Positions 1-12,290 are shown, counted from the stretch's first letter. The stretch: DNA of 64,000 nucleotides from Elephas maximus indicus (GCF_024166365.1 NC_064823.1:17788924-17852923); one strand, 5' to 3'. A program made the numbers and translations. The notes: generated by a model from the letters alone, not told the origin.

Positions 1-545
1 GCCCCACCACATGTTAATACTCCCACTTCTCGACCTTGGGTTCCCCATTACCAGCTTTCCTGTCACCTCCTGCCTCTCATCCTTGCCCCTGGGCTGGTGT
101 GCCCACCTAGTCTCGTTTTGTTTTATGGGCCTTTCTAATCTTTGGCTGAAGGGTGAACCTCACAAGTAACTTTGTTAGTGAGTTAAAAGGGTGTCCAGAG
201 GCCATATTCTTGGGGTTTCTCCAGTCTCTGTCAGACCAGTAAGCTTGGTCTTTTTTTCTTTTTGTGAGTTAGAATTTTTCTCCAGCCCTGTCTGGGACCC
301 TTTATTGTGATCCCTGTCACAGGAGTACGTGGTGGTAGCCAGGCACCATTTAGTTGTGCTGGACTTAGTCTGATGGAGGCAGTAATGCGATAAAACCTGC
401 GAAAGCTGGAATCTGCCTAAGGCGGAAACCTGTCTGAGAAGGAAGACTCAAGTATTTTCCACTAAAACGAGGGACAGGGAAGTGGTAGACTATACTCTGT
501 CAAAGGTGGAAAACTTGCGAGACCTGGAAAAAGAGGTTTCAATGT
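1..545 (-). mobile_element. L1 3' UTR fragment (afrotherian subfamily)
   Basis: The left part matches the same family as 58938-59466 and 56232-56513: shared blocks include the CTCGACCTTGGGTT stretch, the CCTTGCCCCTGGGCTG stretch and the TAATCTTTGGCTGAAGG stretch. Bases after about 370 are not found in those copies and may be another repeat or older flank. It is cut by the window start, so its 3' end is not visible. No coding content. Confidence 0.75.
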
Positions 546-591
546 ACAGTACTATGTTATCTGCCAGGCACCAGGCATTATTTTTTTTTTT

Positions 592-2604
592 TATTAACTT
601 TTATTGAGCTTCAAGTGAACGTTTACAAATCAAGTCAGTCTGTCACATATAAGTTAATATACATCTTACTTCTTACTCCCACTTGCTCTCCCCCTAATGA
701 GTCAGCCCTTCCAGTCTCCCCTTTCGTGAAAACTTTGGCAGCCTCCAACTCTCTCTATCCTCCCATCCCCCCTCCAGACAGGAGATGCCAACACAGTCTC
801 AAGTGTCCACCTGATATAATTAGCTCACTCTTCATCAGCATCTCTCTCCCACCCACTGTCCAGTCCCTTTCATGTCTGATGAGTTGTCTTCAGGGATGGT
901 TCCTGTCCTGTGCCAACAGAAGGTCTGGGGACCATGACCGCCGGGATTCCTCTCGTCACATCCAGACCATTAAGTATGGTCTTTTTATGAGAATTTGGGG
1001 TCTGCATCCCACTGATCTCCTGCTCCCTCAGGGGTTCTCTATTGTGCTCCCTGTCAGGGCAGTCATCGATTGTGGCCGGGCACCAACTAGTTCTTCTGGT
1101 CTCAGGATAATGTAGGTCTCTGGTTCATGTGGCCCTCTCTGTCTCTTGGGCTCTTAGTTGTCGTGTGACCTTGGTGTTCTTCATTCTCCTTTGCTCCAGG
1201 TGGGTTGAGACCAGTTGATGCATCTTAGATGGCCGCTTGTTAGCTTTTAAGACCCCAGACGCCACATTTCAAAGTGGGATGCAGAATGTTTTCATAATAG
1301 AATTATTTTGCCAATTGACTTAGAAGTCCCCTTAAACCATGGTTCCCAAACCCCCGCCCTTGCTCCGCTGACCTTTAGAAGTATTCCGTTTATCCCGGGA
1401 ACTTCTTTGCTTTTGGTCCAGTCCAGTCCCGTCCAGTTGAGCTGACCTTCCATGTATTGAGTGTTGTCCTTCCCTTCACCTAAAGCAGTTCTTATCAGCT
1501 AATTAATCAGTAAAAAACCCTCTCCCTCCCTCCCTCCCCCCTCGTAACCACAAAAGTCTGTGTTCTTCTCAGTTTATACTATTTCTCAAGATCTTATAAT
1601 AGTGGTCTTATACAATATTTGTCCTTTTGCCTCTGACTCATTTCGCTCAGCATAATGCCTTCCAGGTTCCTCCATGTTATGAAATGTTTCACAGATTCGT
1701 CACTGTTCTTTATCGATGCGTAGTATTCCATTGTGTGAATATACCACAATTTATTTACCCATTCATCCGCTGATGGACACCTTGGTTGCTTCCAGCTTTT
1801 TGCTATTGTAAACAGAGCTGCAATAAACATGGGTGTGCATATATCAGTTTGTGTGAAGGCTCTTGTTTCTCTAGGGTATATTCCGAGGAGTGGGATTTCT
1901 GGGTTGTATGGTAGTTCTATTTCTAACTGTTTAAGATATCGCCAGATAGATTTCCAAAGTGGTTGTACCATTTTACATTCCCACCAGCAGTGTATAAGAG
2001 TTCCAATCTCTCCACAGCCTCTCCAACATTTATTATTTTGTGTTTTTTGGATTAATGCCAGCCTTGGTGGAGTGAGATGGAATCTCATCGTAGTTTTAAT
2101 CTGCATTTCTCTAATGGCTAATGATCGGGAGCATTTTCTCATGTATCTGTTAGCTGCCTGAATATCTTCTTTAGTGAAGTGTGTGTTCATATTCTTTGCC
2201 CACTTCTTGATTGGGTTGTTTGTCTTTTTGTGGTTGAGTTTTGACAGAATCATATAGATTTTAGAGATCAGGCGCTGGTCGGAGATGTCATAGCTGAAAA
2301 TTCTTTCCCAGTCTGTAGGTGGTCTTTTTACTCTTTTGGTGAAGTCTTTAGATGAGCATAGGTGTTTGATTTTTAGGAGCTCCCAGTTATCGGGTTTCTC
2401 TTCGTCATTTTTGGTAATGTTTTGTATTCTGTTTATGCCTTGTATTAGGGCTCCTAGGGTTGTCCCTATTTTTTCTTCCATGATCTTTATCGTTTTAGTC
2501 TTTATGTTTAGGTCTTTGATCCACTTGGAGTTAGTTTTTGTGCATGGTGTGAGGTATGGGTCCTGTTTCATTTTTTTGCAAATGGATATCCAGTTATGCC
2601 AGCA
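592..2604 (-). mobile_element. 5'-truncated L1 (3' UTR plus ORF2 C-terminus)
   Basis: A minus-strand L1 whose poly(A) end is at the left (A-rich tail, then AATAAAAGTT read on the minus strand), followed by about 1 kb of 3' UTR and the last third of ORF2. It is flanked by imperfect target-site duplications: CAGGCATTATTTTT near 572 and CAGGCACTATTTTT near 2605. The 325-codon open stretch in ORF2 makes it one of the better preserved L1s here. It is a dead 5'-truncated copy. Confidence 0.88.
1594..2571 (-). pseudogene. L1 ORF2 C-terminal remnant
   Basis: This 325-codon open stretch is the C-terminal part of L1 ORF2p, downstream of the reverse transcriptase catalytic core. The diagnostic block CWWECKMVQPLWKSIWR is followed by IPLLGIYP and then NKLWYIHTMEYYASI, in the order known for mammalian L1. 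The endonuclease and RT catalytic motifs are absent because the insertion is 5' truncated, so it encodes no active enzyme. The natural ORF2 stop is probably the stop at the left end. The apparent start Met is just an internal Met. Confidence 0.9.
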
Positions 2605-2639
2605 CAGGCACTATTTTTTTTTAAATACACACACACACG

Positions 2640-2835
2640 TTCTCGTTTAAGTCTTCTAACAACTTTATGAAGCAAGATCTATTATTCCAATTTTACCAGT
2701 GCAGAAACTGAGGCACGGGATAGGTGATTTATTTACCCAAGGCCACAAAGCCAGTGGGGGCAGAGCTAAGATTTAATCCTAGGCACAGGGCTCAAGGACT
2801 CTTGGCTACTATATGATACTTCCTATCTACTACAG
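2640..2835 (-). mobile_element. MIR SINE
   Basis: Contains the minus-strand MIR signature: ATTTTACCAGTGCAGAAACTGAGGC, a CCAAGGCCACAAAGCCAGT block, then GAGCTAAGATTTAATCC. It is an ancient mammalian-wide SINE and strongly diverged. Confidence 0.8.
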
Positions 2836-2841
2836 TATAGA

Positions 2842-3064
2842 AGTCCCTGGGTGGCACAAACACTGGTACTCTAGTTAGTGGCACAAACAGTTAATACTTG
2901 CCTGCTAACCAAAAGGCTGGAGGTTCGAGCCCATCTAGAGGTGCCACGGAAAGGTCTGGTGATCTGCTTCCAAAGAAAACGACCACTGAAAACTCTATGG
3001 AGCACGGATCTATTCTGACACACGTGGGGTCGCCATGAGTTGGAAATGACTCAAAGGCAACTGT
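2842..3064 (+). mobile_element. AfroSINE, diverged
   Basis: Starts with a GTCCCTGGGTGGCAC head, has the internal box-B-like GAGGTTCGAGCCC and ends with GGGGTCGCCATGAGTTGGAAATGAC. The first 60 bases contain a small internal duplication of the GTGGCACAAACA segment. Confidence 0.85.
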
Positions 3065-3570
3065 CTTTTTACATTACACTACAGTGAATGAAAAGTAGTA
3101 GTTAACCAGTGCTACCACTTGTATACCACTTATCTTTTCCACAGATTCCCTATTGTTTTGATATGGGCATAAAATTTGATTCGGGTCATTTTACTTACAT
3201 AACAGAAATTGGAAATTTGTATTTCCATCATTAAGCTTTAATAGGTACTTATCCACTGCATCAATTTTTTTTTTTCGTAACCTCAACTTATGTATTATAT
3301 TTTTGCTCTTAAATCACAAGTCTAACTTAATGCTATTTTTTGTTTGCATAGGTGTACAATCTAACCCACCAACAACTGCGCTCGCACTTTTAATTTGTTT
3401 TTATGCCTGGGTCAGGAAAACCAAGTCAATCATACTGCCTGTCACAATTATTAGGACTAAGAATAAGTATTTACTTGATCATATACTTGTGAGGTAATAT
3501 AGTCAGAGTACAGTATCATTTTCTAATACCACTTTACCCCCAATTTCCATGTTTTATTCAATTACTTTTT
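3065..3570. other. Non-repeat AT-rich sequence
   Basis: No gene, RNA or recognisable repeat seen. The short open frames here have no homology I recognise. Confidence 0.5.
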
Positions 3571-3642
3571 TTGTTTTCTTTTTAAAATTTTTATTTCATA
3601 AAACATATATGATAAAACATTTGCAATTTCAACCATTCTTTA

Positions 3643-4177
3643 AAAAAAAATTTTATTGTGCTTTAAGTGAAAGTTTGCAAACCAAGTCAGCCTCTCATAC
3701 AAAAACTTACATACACCCTGCTATATACTCCTAGTTGCTCTCTCTCTAATGAGACAGCACACTCCTTCCCTCCACTCTCTTATTTTTGTGTCCATTCAGC
3801 CAGCTTCTGCCCCCCTCTGCCCTCTCATCTCTTCTCCAGACAGGAGTTGCCCACATAAGTCTCATATGTCTACTTGATCCAAGGAACTCACTCTTCACCA
3901 GTATCATTTTCTATCCCATAGTCCAGTCTGATCCCTGTCTGAACAGTCGGCTTTGGGAATGGTTCCTGTCTTGGGCTAACAGAAGGTCTGGGGACCATGA
4001 CCACCGGGGTCCTGATAGTCTCAGTCAGACCATTAAGTCTGGTCTTATTACAAGAATTTGGGGTCTGCATCCCACTGCTCTTCTGCTCCCTCAGGGGTTC
4101 TCTGTTGTGTTCCTTGTCAGGGCAGTCACTGGTTATAGCCGGGCACCATCTAGTTCTTCTGGTCTCAGGCTGATAAC
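3643..4177 (-). mobile_element. Younger L1 3' UTR insertion
   Basis: Same subfamily as the 592-2604 L1 3' UTR (GGTCTGGGGACCATGACC, TTTGGGGTCTGCATCCCAC). The flanks are near-identical target duplications: AACCATTCTTTA at 3631-3642 and AACCATTTTTTA at 4178-4189. It interrupts the 3' UTR of the old L1. Confidence 0.88.
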
Positions 4178-4503
4178 AACCATTTTTTAGGTACAATTCA
4201 GTGACATTAATTACATCCACTACGTAATGCAAGCATCATCACTTTTCCAAATTTTTTCATCACTCTTAACAGAAACTCAGCACCCTGTTAAGCAATAACT
4301 ACCTCCCACTCCCACCATCCCTGATAACAACTAGTAAACTTTGATCTCTGGGCTTATGCCTATTCTGTAAGTGGGCTCATACAATATTTGTCCTTTTGTG
4401 TCTAACTTATTTCACTCGGCACAATGTTTTGAAGGTTCATCAATGTCATGGCATGTGCCAGAACTTCATTCTCCTCTTTACATCTGAGTAGTATTCCGTT
4501 GTA

Positions 4504-4954
4504 TGTTTTCTTAGTTTCCTAGTGCTGCCGTAACAAAAAATACAAGTGGGTATCTTTGGAGAGCAGAAATTTATCATCTCACAGTTCTGGAGGCTAGAAA
4601 TCCAAACCAGGGCATCAGTTATAGGGAGGCCTGAGGATGGTGGCCCCAGGCGTTCCTTGACATTCCTTAACTCGTAGACAGTTCCTCACATGGTCCCCTC
4701 ACCCTGTATGTATGTCTCTTTTCGTGTTTGTTTTCCCTTTTTATAGGATACCACTCAGAAGGGACTAGGTTTAGGGCCCCCGTTTCTCAAACGAGGTTCC
4801 AAAACCCGGTGCCGTCGAGTCAATTCCGACTCATCAAATGAGGTTATAGTCCCATTAACTTATAAATGAAACCCTTATTTCAGGGTCAGATTTACAGGTT
4901 CAGGGCTTAGGACTTCACTCTAAGTTTTTGACGGACACAATTCAATCCATAACA
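4504..4954 (-). mobile_element. Solo LTR, MaLR/MLT1-like
   Basis: On the minus strand it begins TGTTATGGATTGAATTGTGT and ends with a TAGGAAACTAAGAAAACA-type terminus, typical of mammalian MaLR LTRs. It lies inside the old L1. A short AfroSINE-like scrap sits within it. No internal retroviral genes are present. Confidence 0.75.
4798..4838 (-). mobile_element. AfroSINE tail scrap
   Basis: About 40 bases matching the AfroSINE 3' tail (GTCGAGTCAATTCCGACTCA) inside the LTR. The 5' part of the SINE is missing. Confidence 0.7.
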
Positions 4955-6830
4955 TACGTATATACAACATTTTATGTATCCATTCATCTGCTTGTGGATA
5001 ATTGGGTTATGTCTGCCTTTTTGCTACTGTGATTAATGCTGCAAAGAACATGGGTGTGCAAGTACCTGTTTGAGTCCCTGCTTTCAAGTCTTTTCAGTAT
5101 ACCTAGGAGTGGAATCACTGGGTCATATGGTAATCTGTGTTTAACTTTTTGAGGAATTGCCAAACGGTTATGCACAGCAGCTGTACCATTTTACAATCAT
5201 ACCAGCAATGGATAAGAGTTCCAGTCTCTCTATATCCTCACGAACACTTGCAGTTTTCCACTTTTCTTGTAATAGCTATCCTAGTAGGGTTGAAGTGGTA
5301 TCTCATTGTGGTTTTCATTTACATTTACTTAATGACTAATGACACTGAGCATCTTTTCATGTGCTTATTGGCCATGTGTATGTTTTCTTTGGTGAAATGT
5401 CTCTTCAAGTCCTTTGGCCATTATTTGATTGGGTGTTCATCTTTTTTTTGTTGAGTTGTAGTTCTTTATATATTCTGGATACAGGCATACCTTGTTTTAT
5501 CGCACTTTGCTTTATTGTGCTTCACAGATACTACATTTTTTTTTTTTTTTACAAATTGAAGGTTTGTGGCAACCGTGCATCAAGCAAGTCTGTCGGTGCC
5601 ATTTTTCCAACAGCATATGCTCACTTCATGTCTCTGTGTCGCATTTTGGTAATTCTCACAATATTTCAAATTTTTCAGTATTATATCTGTTATGGTGATC
5701 TGAGATCAGTCATCTTTGATGTTACTACTGTAATTGTTTTGGGGCACCACAAACCGCACCCATCTAAGATGGCGAACGTAACAGATAAATGTGTGTGTTC
5801 TGACTGCCCCACCAACTGGCTCTTCCCTGTCTCTCTCCCTCTTGTCAGGCCTCCCTATTCCCTGAGACACAACAATACTGAAATTAGGCCAATTAATAAC
5901 CCTACAATGGCCTCTAAGTGTTCAAATGAAAGGAAGAATCACACGTCTCTCACTTTAAATCAAATGTTAGAAATGATTAAGCTTAGTGAGGAAGGCACGT
6001 TGAAAGCCAAGGCAGGCCAAAAGTTAGGTCTCTTGAGCAAACAGCCAAGTTGTGAAAGCAAAGGAAAAGTTTTTGAAGGAAATTAAAAGTGTTACTCCAG
6101 TGAACATACGAATGATAAGAAAGCGAAACAGCCTTATTAATGATATGGGGAAAGTTTTAGTGGTCTGGATAGATCAAACCAGCTACAACATTTGTTTAAG
6201 TTAAAGCCTAATGCAGAGTAAGGCCCTAGCTATCTTCAATTCTATGAAGGCTGAGAGAGGTGAGAAAGCTGCAGAAAAGTTGAAGCTAGCAAAGGTTGGT
6301 TCATCAGGTTTAAGGAAAGAAGCCATCTCTATAACATAAAAGTGCAAGGTGAAGCTGCAAGTGCTGATACAGAAGCTTCAGCAAGTTATTCAGAAGATCT
6401 AGCTATGATAATGGTGGCAATACTAAACAACAGATTTTCAATGCAGATAAAGCAGCCTTATGTTAGAAGAAGATGCCATCTAGGACTTTCATAGCTACAG
6501 AGGAGAAGTCAACGTTCGGCTTCAAGGCTTCAAAGGACAGGCTGACTCTCTGGTTGGGGGCTAATGCAACTAGTGGCTTTAAGTTGACGCCAGTACTCAG
6601 TCACCATTTTGAAAATCCTAGGACCCTTAACAATTACGCTACATCTACTCTGCTTGTGCTCTATAAATGGAACAACAAAGCCTGGATGACAGCACATCTC
6701 TTTACAACACGGTTTACAGAATATTTTAAGCTCATTGTTGAGACCTACTGCTCAAAAAAAAAGATTTCTTTCAAAATATTACTGTTGTTGTTGACAGGTG
6801 TTATCAAGTCTGTTCTGATTAATGGCGACT

Positions 6831-9791
6831 CTATGTACCACGTGTAGAGTTAGCATGAAACCCTGCTAAAACCTGCACCATCCTCATAATCACTGTCATG
6901 CTTGAACCCACTGTTGTAGCCACAGTGTCAATCCACCTTGTGGAGGGTCTTCCTCTTTTTTGATGACCGTCTACTTTACCAAGCAAGATATCCTTCTCCA
7001 GGGACTGGTCCTTCCTGATAACATGTCCAAAGTATGCGAGATGAAGCCTTGTCATCCTTGCTTCTAAGGAGCATTCTCACTGTACTTCTTCCAAGACAGA
7101 TTTGTTTGTTCTTTTGGCAGTCCATGGTATATTCAATATTCTTCAGCAACATCACAACTCAAAGGTATCAATTCTTCTTCAGTCTTCCTTATTCACTGTC
7201 CAGCTTTCACATGCATATGAGGCGACTGAAAATACCATGGCTTGGGTCAAGCACACCTGAGTACTCAAATTAACATCTTTGCTTTTAACACTTTATAAAG
7301 AGGTCTTTTGCAGCAAATTTGCCCAATGCAATGAGTCTTTTGATTTCTTGACTGCCGCTTCCATGGGTTTTGATTGTGAACCCAAGTAAAATGAAATCCT
7401 TGACAATTTCAATCTTTCCTCTGTTTTTCATGATGTTGCTTATTGCTCCAGTTGTAAGGATTTTTTTTTCTTAATGTTGAGGTATAATCCATACTGGAGG
7501 CTGTAGTCTTGGTCTTCTTCAGTAAGTGCTTGAAGTCCTCTTCACTTTCAGCAAGCAAGGCTGTATCATCTGCATAACGTAGACAGTTCACGAGTCCTCC
7601 TTCAATCCTGATGCCCCATTCTTCTCGGATTATTTGCTCAAAATACACTTGAAAGGATACAACCCTGATGCATTCCTTTCCGACTTTAAACCACGCAGTA
7701 TCCTCTTGTTCTGTTCGAAAGACTTCTTCTTTGTCTTGTACAGGTTCCTCCTGAGCACAATTAAGTGTTCTGGAATTCTCGTTCTTCACAATGTTATCCA
7801 TAATTTGTTATGATCCACACAGTTAAATGCCTTTACACAGTCAATAAGACACAGGTAAACATTTTCCTGGTATTCTCTGCGTTCAGCCAGGATCCATCTG
7901 ACATCATTCCTCGTTCTACCTCCTCTTCTGAATCTGGCTTGAATTTCTACCAGTTCCCTGTCAATGTACTGCTGCAATTGCTTTTGAGTGATCTTCAGCA
8001 AAAGTTTACCTGCGTGTGATATTAATGGTATTGTTCAATAATTTCCCCGTTCCATTTTATCATCTTTCTTTGGAATGGGCATAAATATGGATCTTTTTGA
8101 AGGCTTTGTGACACAGTGATTAAGAGCTTGGCTGCTAACCAAAAGGCATCAACTCGACAACAACGGGTTTGGTTTTTTTTTTCCCCCCAATCGGTTGGCC
8201 AGGTAGTTGTCTTCCAAATTTCCCAGCATAGACAAGTAAGCACTTCCAGCACTATTTACTACATCTATTTGCTGAAACATCTCAATTGGTATTCCGTCAA
8301 TTCCTGGAGCCTTGTTTTTTACCAATGTTTTCAGCATAGCTTGGACTTCTTCCTTCAGTACCAACTGTTCTTGATCATATGCTACCTTACGAATTGACTG
8401 AACATCGACCAATTCTTTTTGGTACAGTGGCTCTGTGTATTCCTTAATGGGTTTTTTTTTTTCTTTGGATGCTTCCTGTGTCATTCAGTATTTTGCCCGT
8501 AGAATCCTTCAATATTCAACTCAAGGCTTGAATTTTTTCTTCAGTTCTTTCAGCTTGAGAAATGCCAAGTGTGATCTTTTTGGTTTTCTAACCCCAGGTC
8601 TTCGCACATGTCATTCTAATACTGTCTCGTAGAGCCGTCCTTTGAAATCTTCTGTTCAGCTCTTTGCCTTTATCATTTCTTCCATTTGCTTTAGGTACTC
8701 TACTTTCAAGAGCAACTTTCGGAGTCTCTTCTGACATCCGTTTTAGACTTTTTTTCTTCTCTGTCTTTTTAATGATCTCTTGCTTTCTTCATGTATGATG
8801 TCTTTGATGTCATTCCACAACTAGTCTGATCTTTGGTCATTAGTGTTCAACGCATCAAATCTATTCTTGAGATGGTCTCTAAATTCAGGTGGGATATATA
8901 CTTTGGCTCTCATGGACTTGTTCTAATTCTCTCCAGCGAAAGCTGAACTTGCATATGAGCAATTAATGCTCTGTTCCGCACTTGGCCCCTGACCTTGTTC
9001 TGACTGATATTGAGCTTTTCCGTTGTCTTTTTCCACAGATGTAGTCAATTTGATTCTTGTGTATTCCATGTGGTGAGGTCCACGTGTATAGTTGCCATTT
9101 ATGTTGGTGAATAAAGGTACTTGCAATGAAGTCATTGGTCTTGCAAAATTCTATCGTGTGATTTCCGGCATCAACAAGGTCATATTTTCCAACTACCGAT
9201 CCTTCCTCTTTGTTTCCAACTTTTGCATTCCAATCACCAGTAATTATCAACGCATCCTGATTACATGTTCGATCAATTTCAGATTGTAGTAGTTGGTAAA
9301 AAGTCTTCCATTTCTTCATCTTTGGCCTTAGCGGTTGGTGCATAAATTTGAATAACAATCACATTAAGTGGCCTTCCTTATAAGCATATGAATATTATCC
9401 CACACTGACAGTGTTGTATTTAGTATAGATCTTGAAATGTTCTTTTTGACAATGAATGCAATGCCACTTCCTCTTCGATTTGTTATTCCCAGCATAGTAG
9501 ATCATATGATTGTCCAATTCAAAATGGCCAATACCAGTCCATTTCAGCTCACTTATGCCTCAGATATTGATGTTTATGCATTCCATTTCACTTTTGATGA
9601 CTTCCAATTTTCCTAGATTCGTATTTCTTACATTTCCACATTCCTATTATTATTGGATGTTTGCAGCTGTTTCTTTTCATTTTGAGTTGTGCCACATCAA
9701 CAAATGAAGGTCCTAAAAGCTTGACTCCATCCATGTCATTAAGGTCAAGTCGATTTTGAGGAGGCAGCTCTTCCCTAGTCATCTTTCTCAT
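6831..9791 (-). pseudogene. RTE endonuclease-reverse transcriptase ORF, decayed
   Basis: Fragments in order on the minus strand: GDWNAKVGNKEEG (endonuclease, 8963-9358); KNKAPGIDGIPIEMFQQID (N-terminal RT, 8149-8484); CLIDCVKAFNCVDHNKLW (motif A, 7786-8001); CLRYADDTALLAE (motif C, 7409-7801); FGHVIRKDQSLEKDILLGKV (C-terminus, 6831-7055). Frameshifts and stops separate them, and an AfroSINE scrap lies inside. It is inactive. The RTE enzyme nicks target DNA and copies its RNA at the nick. Confidence 0.9.
8108..8182 (+). mobile_element. Internally deleted AfroSINE
   Basis: The SINE head (CAGTGATTAAGAGCTTGGC, GCTAACCAAAAGG) is joined directly to the tail (CAACTCGACAACAACGGGTT). About 100 middle bases are missing. 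It lies inside the RTE copy, making it the innermost layer of the nest. Confidence 0.8.
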
Positions 9792-11426
9792 GGCATCCTA
9801 CCTGAGGGGCTCATCTTCCAGCACTATATCAGACAATGTTTTGCTGCTATTCATAAGGTTTTCACTGGCTGATTTTTTTTTACAAGTAGCCCACCAGGTC
9901 CTTCTTCCTAGTCTATCTTAGTCTGAAAGCTCAGCTAAAACCTGTTCACCATGGGTGACCCTGCTGGTATTTGAATACCGGTAGTATAGCTTCCAGCATC
10001 ACAGCAACACGCAAGCCCCCACAGTATGACAAACTGACAGCACATGCAGGAAAATATTATTATTCATTGACAATGCACCTGGTCACCCAGGAGCTCTGAT
10101 GGAGATGTACAAGGAGATTAATGTTTTTTTCATACCTGCTAACACAACATCCATTCTGCAGTCCTTGGATCAGGGAGTAATTTCAACTTTCAAGACTTCT
10201 TATGTAAGAAATACATTTTGTACAGTTATAGCTGCCATAGATAAATGATTCCTCTGATGGATCTGGGCAAAGTAAATTGAAAACCTGGAAGGGATTCACC
10301 ATTCTGGATGCCATTAATAACATTCGTGATTCATGGGAGGTCAAAATATCAACACTTACAGGAGTTGGAAGAAGTTGATTCCAATCCTCATGGATGACTT
10401 TGAGGGGTTCACGACTTCAGTGGAGGAAGTAACTGCAGATGTGGTGGAAAAAGCCCGAGAACTAGGATTAGAAGTTGAGCCTGAAGATGTGACTGAAGTG
10501 CTGCAATCTCAGGATAAAATTTCAACAGATGAGGAGTTGCTTCTTATGGATGATCCAAGAAAGTCATTTCTTGAGGTGGAATCTACTGCTGGTGAAGATG
10601 CTGTGAATATTGTTGAAATGACAACAAAGAATTTAGAATATTACATAAGCTTAGTTGATAAAGCAGTGGCAGGGTCTCAGAGGACTGACTCCGATTTTGA
10701 AAGAAGTTCTGCTATGGGGAAAATATTATCAAATAATATCACATGCTACAGAGAAATCTTCTGTCAATCGATGTGACAAACTTCATTCTTGTCTTATTTT
10801 AAGAAATTGCCACACTCACCTCACACTAACCTTCAGCAACCACCACCCTGATCAGTCAACAGCCATTAACATCGAAGCAAGACCCTCTACCAGCAAAAAA
10901 GATAATGACTCACAGAAGGCTCAGATGATGGTTAGCATTTTTTAGCAATAAAGTATTTTTTAATTAAGGTATATACATTGTTTTTTAGACTTAATGCTAT
11001 TGCACTCTTAATAGACTACAGTATAGTGTAAACATAAATTTCATATACATTGGGAAACAAAAAAATTCATGTGACTCCCTTATCGCAATATTTGCTTTAT
11101 TGTGGTGGTCTGGAATGCAACCAGCAATATATCCAAGGTATGTAGTAAACTCTTATTAGATACATGGTTTCCACATATCTTCTCCCCTTCTATAGGTTGT
11201 CTCTTTATTTTGTTGATAAAGTCCCTTGATGCACAAAAGTTTTTTATTTTGAAAAAGTAAAATATATACATTTTCTCTTTTGTTTCTCATGCTTTTGGTG
11301 TCATATCTATAAATCCATTGCTGGAAACTAGGTCCCAGAGCATTACCTCTATGTTTTGTTCTAAGAAATTTATGGTTTTAGTTCTCACATTTTGGTTGTT
11401 AATCATTTTGAGTTCATTTTGTATAT

Positions 11427-11597
11427 AAAACAAAAAAACCAAACCCATTGTCACTGAGTCAATTCTGACTCACAGCGACCCTATAGGACAGAGCAGAACT
11501 GCCTCATAGGGTTTCCAAGGAGTGCCTGGTGGCTTTGAACTGCCGACATTTTGGTTAGCAGCCGCAGCTCCTAACCACTATGCCCCTAGAGTTTCCA
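11427..11597 (-). mobile_element. AfroSINE with perfect 11-bp TSD
   Basis: Antisense AfroSINE of the short type. Flanked by ATTTTGTATAT at 11416-11426 and 11598-11608, and inserted into the old L1. Confidence 0.93.
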
Positions 11598-11839
11598 ATT
11601 TTGTATATGGTGTGAGGTAATTCAATTACTCTCGATATAATTTTGGTTTTGGCATAAGAATGCTAGAAAAAATTGTATTGCATATCCAACTTTGTTTATT
11701 ATACTATTCACCTCTAACACTACCTGTACTCATATGCTAATTACTAGAAACCTATGAATTATCATCAATCAGTTCATCATAGCTCAACCATCTCTAGATG
11801 GCCTAATAAAAGTCAAGTTTCTGAACATTTAAGAATGTG

Positions 11840-12290
11840 CATTATTTTATTCATTCATTCAACCAATATTTATTGAGTGCTTAATGGTTTTTTTTTTTTT
11901 TTTTAAATGGTTAAGCACTTGGCAGCTAACCAAAAGGTTGATGGTTTGAACCCATCAGTGGCTCCACAGGAGAAAAGATCTGACAACCTGCTCCTGTAAA
12001 GATTTCAACCTAGGAAACTCTATGGAGCAGTCCTACTCCGTCCTATAGGTTCCCTATGAGTCAAAATCAACTCGACAGCACACAGCAACGACAACCACAT
12101 GCCAAGCATTATTTTAGGCCCTGAGCTACAAAAATGATCAAGGCACATTCTTGGTCTCATGGATCATATATTTTAGCAGAGCAAAAGAAATTATTAAAAA
12201 CAAACAAACAAAATAAGCAGGAGTAGATAATGACAAGCACTATGATGAAATTTTTTGTTTTGATGATGAAAGTATAAGGAGACAATGTGA
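11840..12290 (-). mobile_element. L2-like ancient LINE fragment
   Basis: The TTTATTGAGTGCTTA block, then after the SINE insertion ATGCCAAGCATTATTTTAGGCCCTGAGCTAC and GGTCTCATGGATCATA, follow the order of the L2 3' end. Highly diverged. Confidence 0.6.
11906..12098 (+). mobile_element. AfroSINE, 5' truncated
   Basis: Lacks the head, then has GGTTTGAACCCATCAG, the CCTATAGGTTCCCTATGAGT block and a CAGCAACGACAAC tail. Inserted in the L2-like sequence. Confidence 0.85.

Larger units (their letters stand above)
6782..10050 (-). mobile_element. Full-length RTE-clade LINE inside Tigger1
   Basis: A minus-strand RTE element of about 3.27 kb flanked by AAAATATTA at 6773-6781 and 10051-10059. Its 3' end at the left carries the GTTGTTGTTG tail. 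Its 5' end at the right matches the right end of the element at 47317-50066 and the left part of 32225-32617 (CCCTGCTGGTATTTGAATAC). It contains both the endonuclease and RT regions, unlike the 47-kb copy. Confidence 0.9.
5907..10776 (+). pseudogene. Tigger1 transposase, decayed and interrupted
   Basis: The N-terminus starts at 5907 with MASKCSNERKNHTSLTLNQM and an EMIKLSEEG helix, which is the CENP-B-like DNA-binding head of Tigger transposases. The frame breaks at about 6086. The C-terminal third is open at about 10333-10776 and contains [17 protein letters not shown] 3.27-kb RTE element sits in the middle of the gene, and further frameshifts are present, so no transposase is made. The original enzyme was a DDE transposase acting on the TIRs at 5482 and 11145. 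Confidence 0.88.
5482..11145 (+). mobile_element. Tigger1 DNA transposon, split by an RTE
   Basis: The left terminal inverted repeat starts CAGGCATACCTTGTTTTATC after a TA. The right end reads GCAATATATCCAAGGTATG before another TA. Removing the RTE at 6782-10050 leaves about 2.39 kb, close to the known Tigger1 length of about 2.4 kb. It belongs to the pogo group of Tc1/mariner elements and is inserted in the old L1. Confidence 0.92.
3571..11620 (-). mobile_element. Old L1, broken into pieces by later insertions
   Basis: L1 3' UTR and ORF2 sequence in one orientation appears in order at 3571-3642, 4178-4503, 4955-5481, 11146-11426 and 11598 to about 11620. The visible parts include the GTACAATTCAGTGACATTAA 3' UTR stretch, the ORF2 end (TGTGATTAATGCTGCAAAGA region), and TATATTCTGGATA continuing after the Tigger1 element with GATACATGGTTTCC. 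The gaps are filled by a younger L1 tail, an LTR, Tigger1 and an AfroSINE, so this L1 is the oldest layer. Confidence 0.85.

Noticed and set aside
615..1115. 166-codon open frame on the + strand
   Set aside because: It is the reverse strand of an L1 3' UTR. Related frames occur in the other copies of the same UTR (3786-4190, 22343-22783, 40244-40596).
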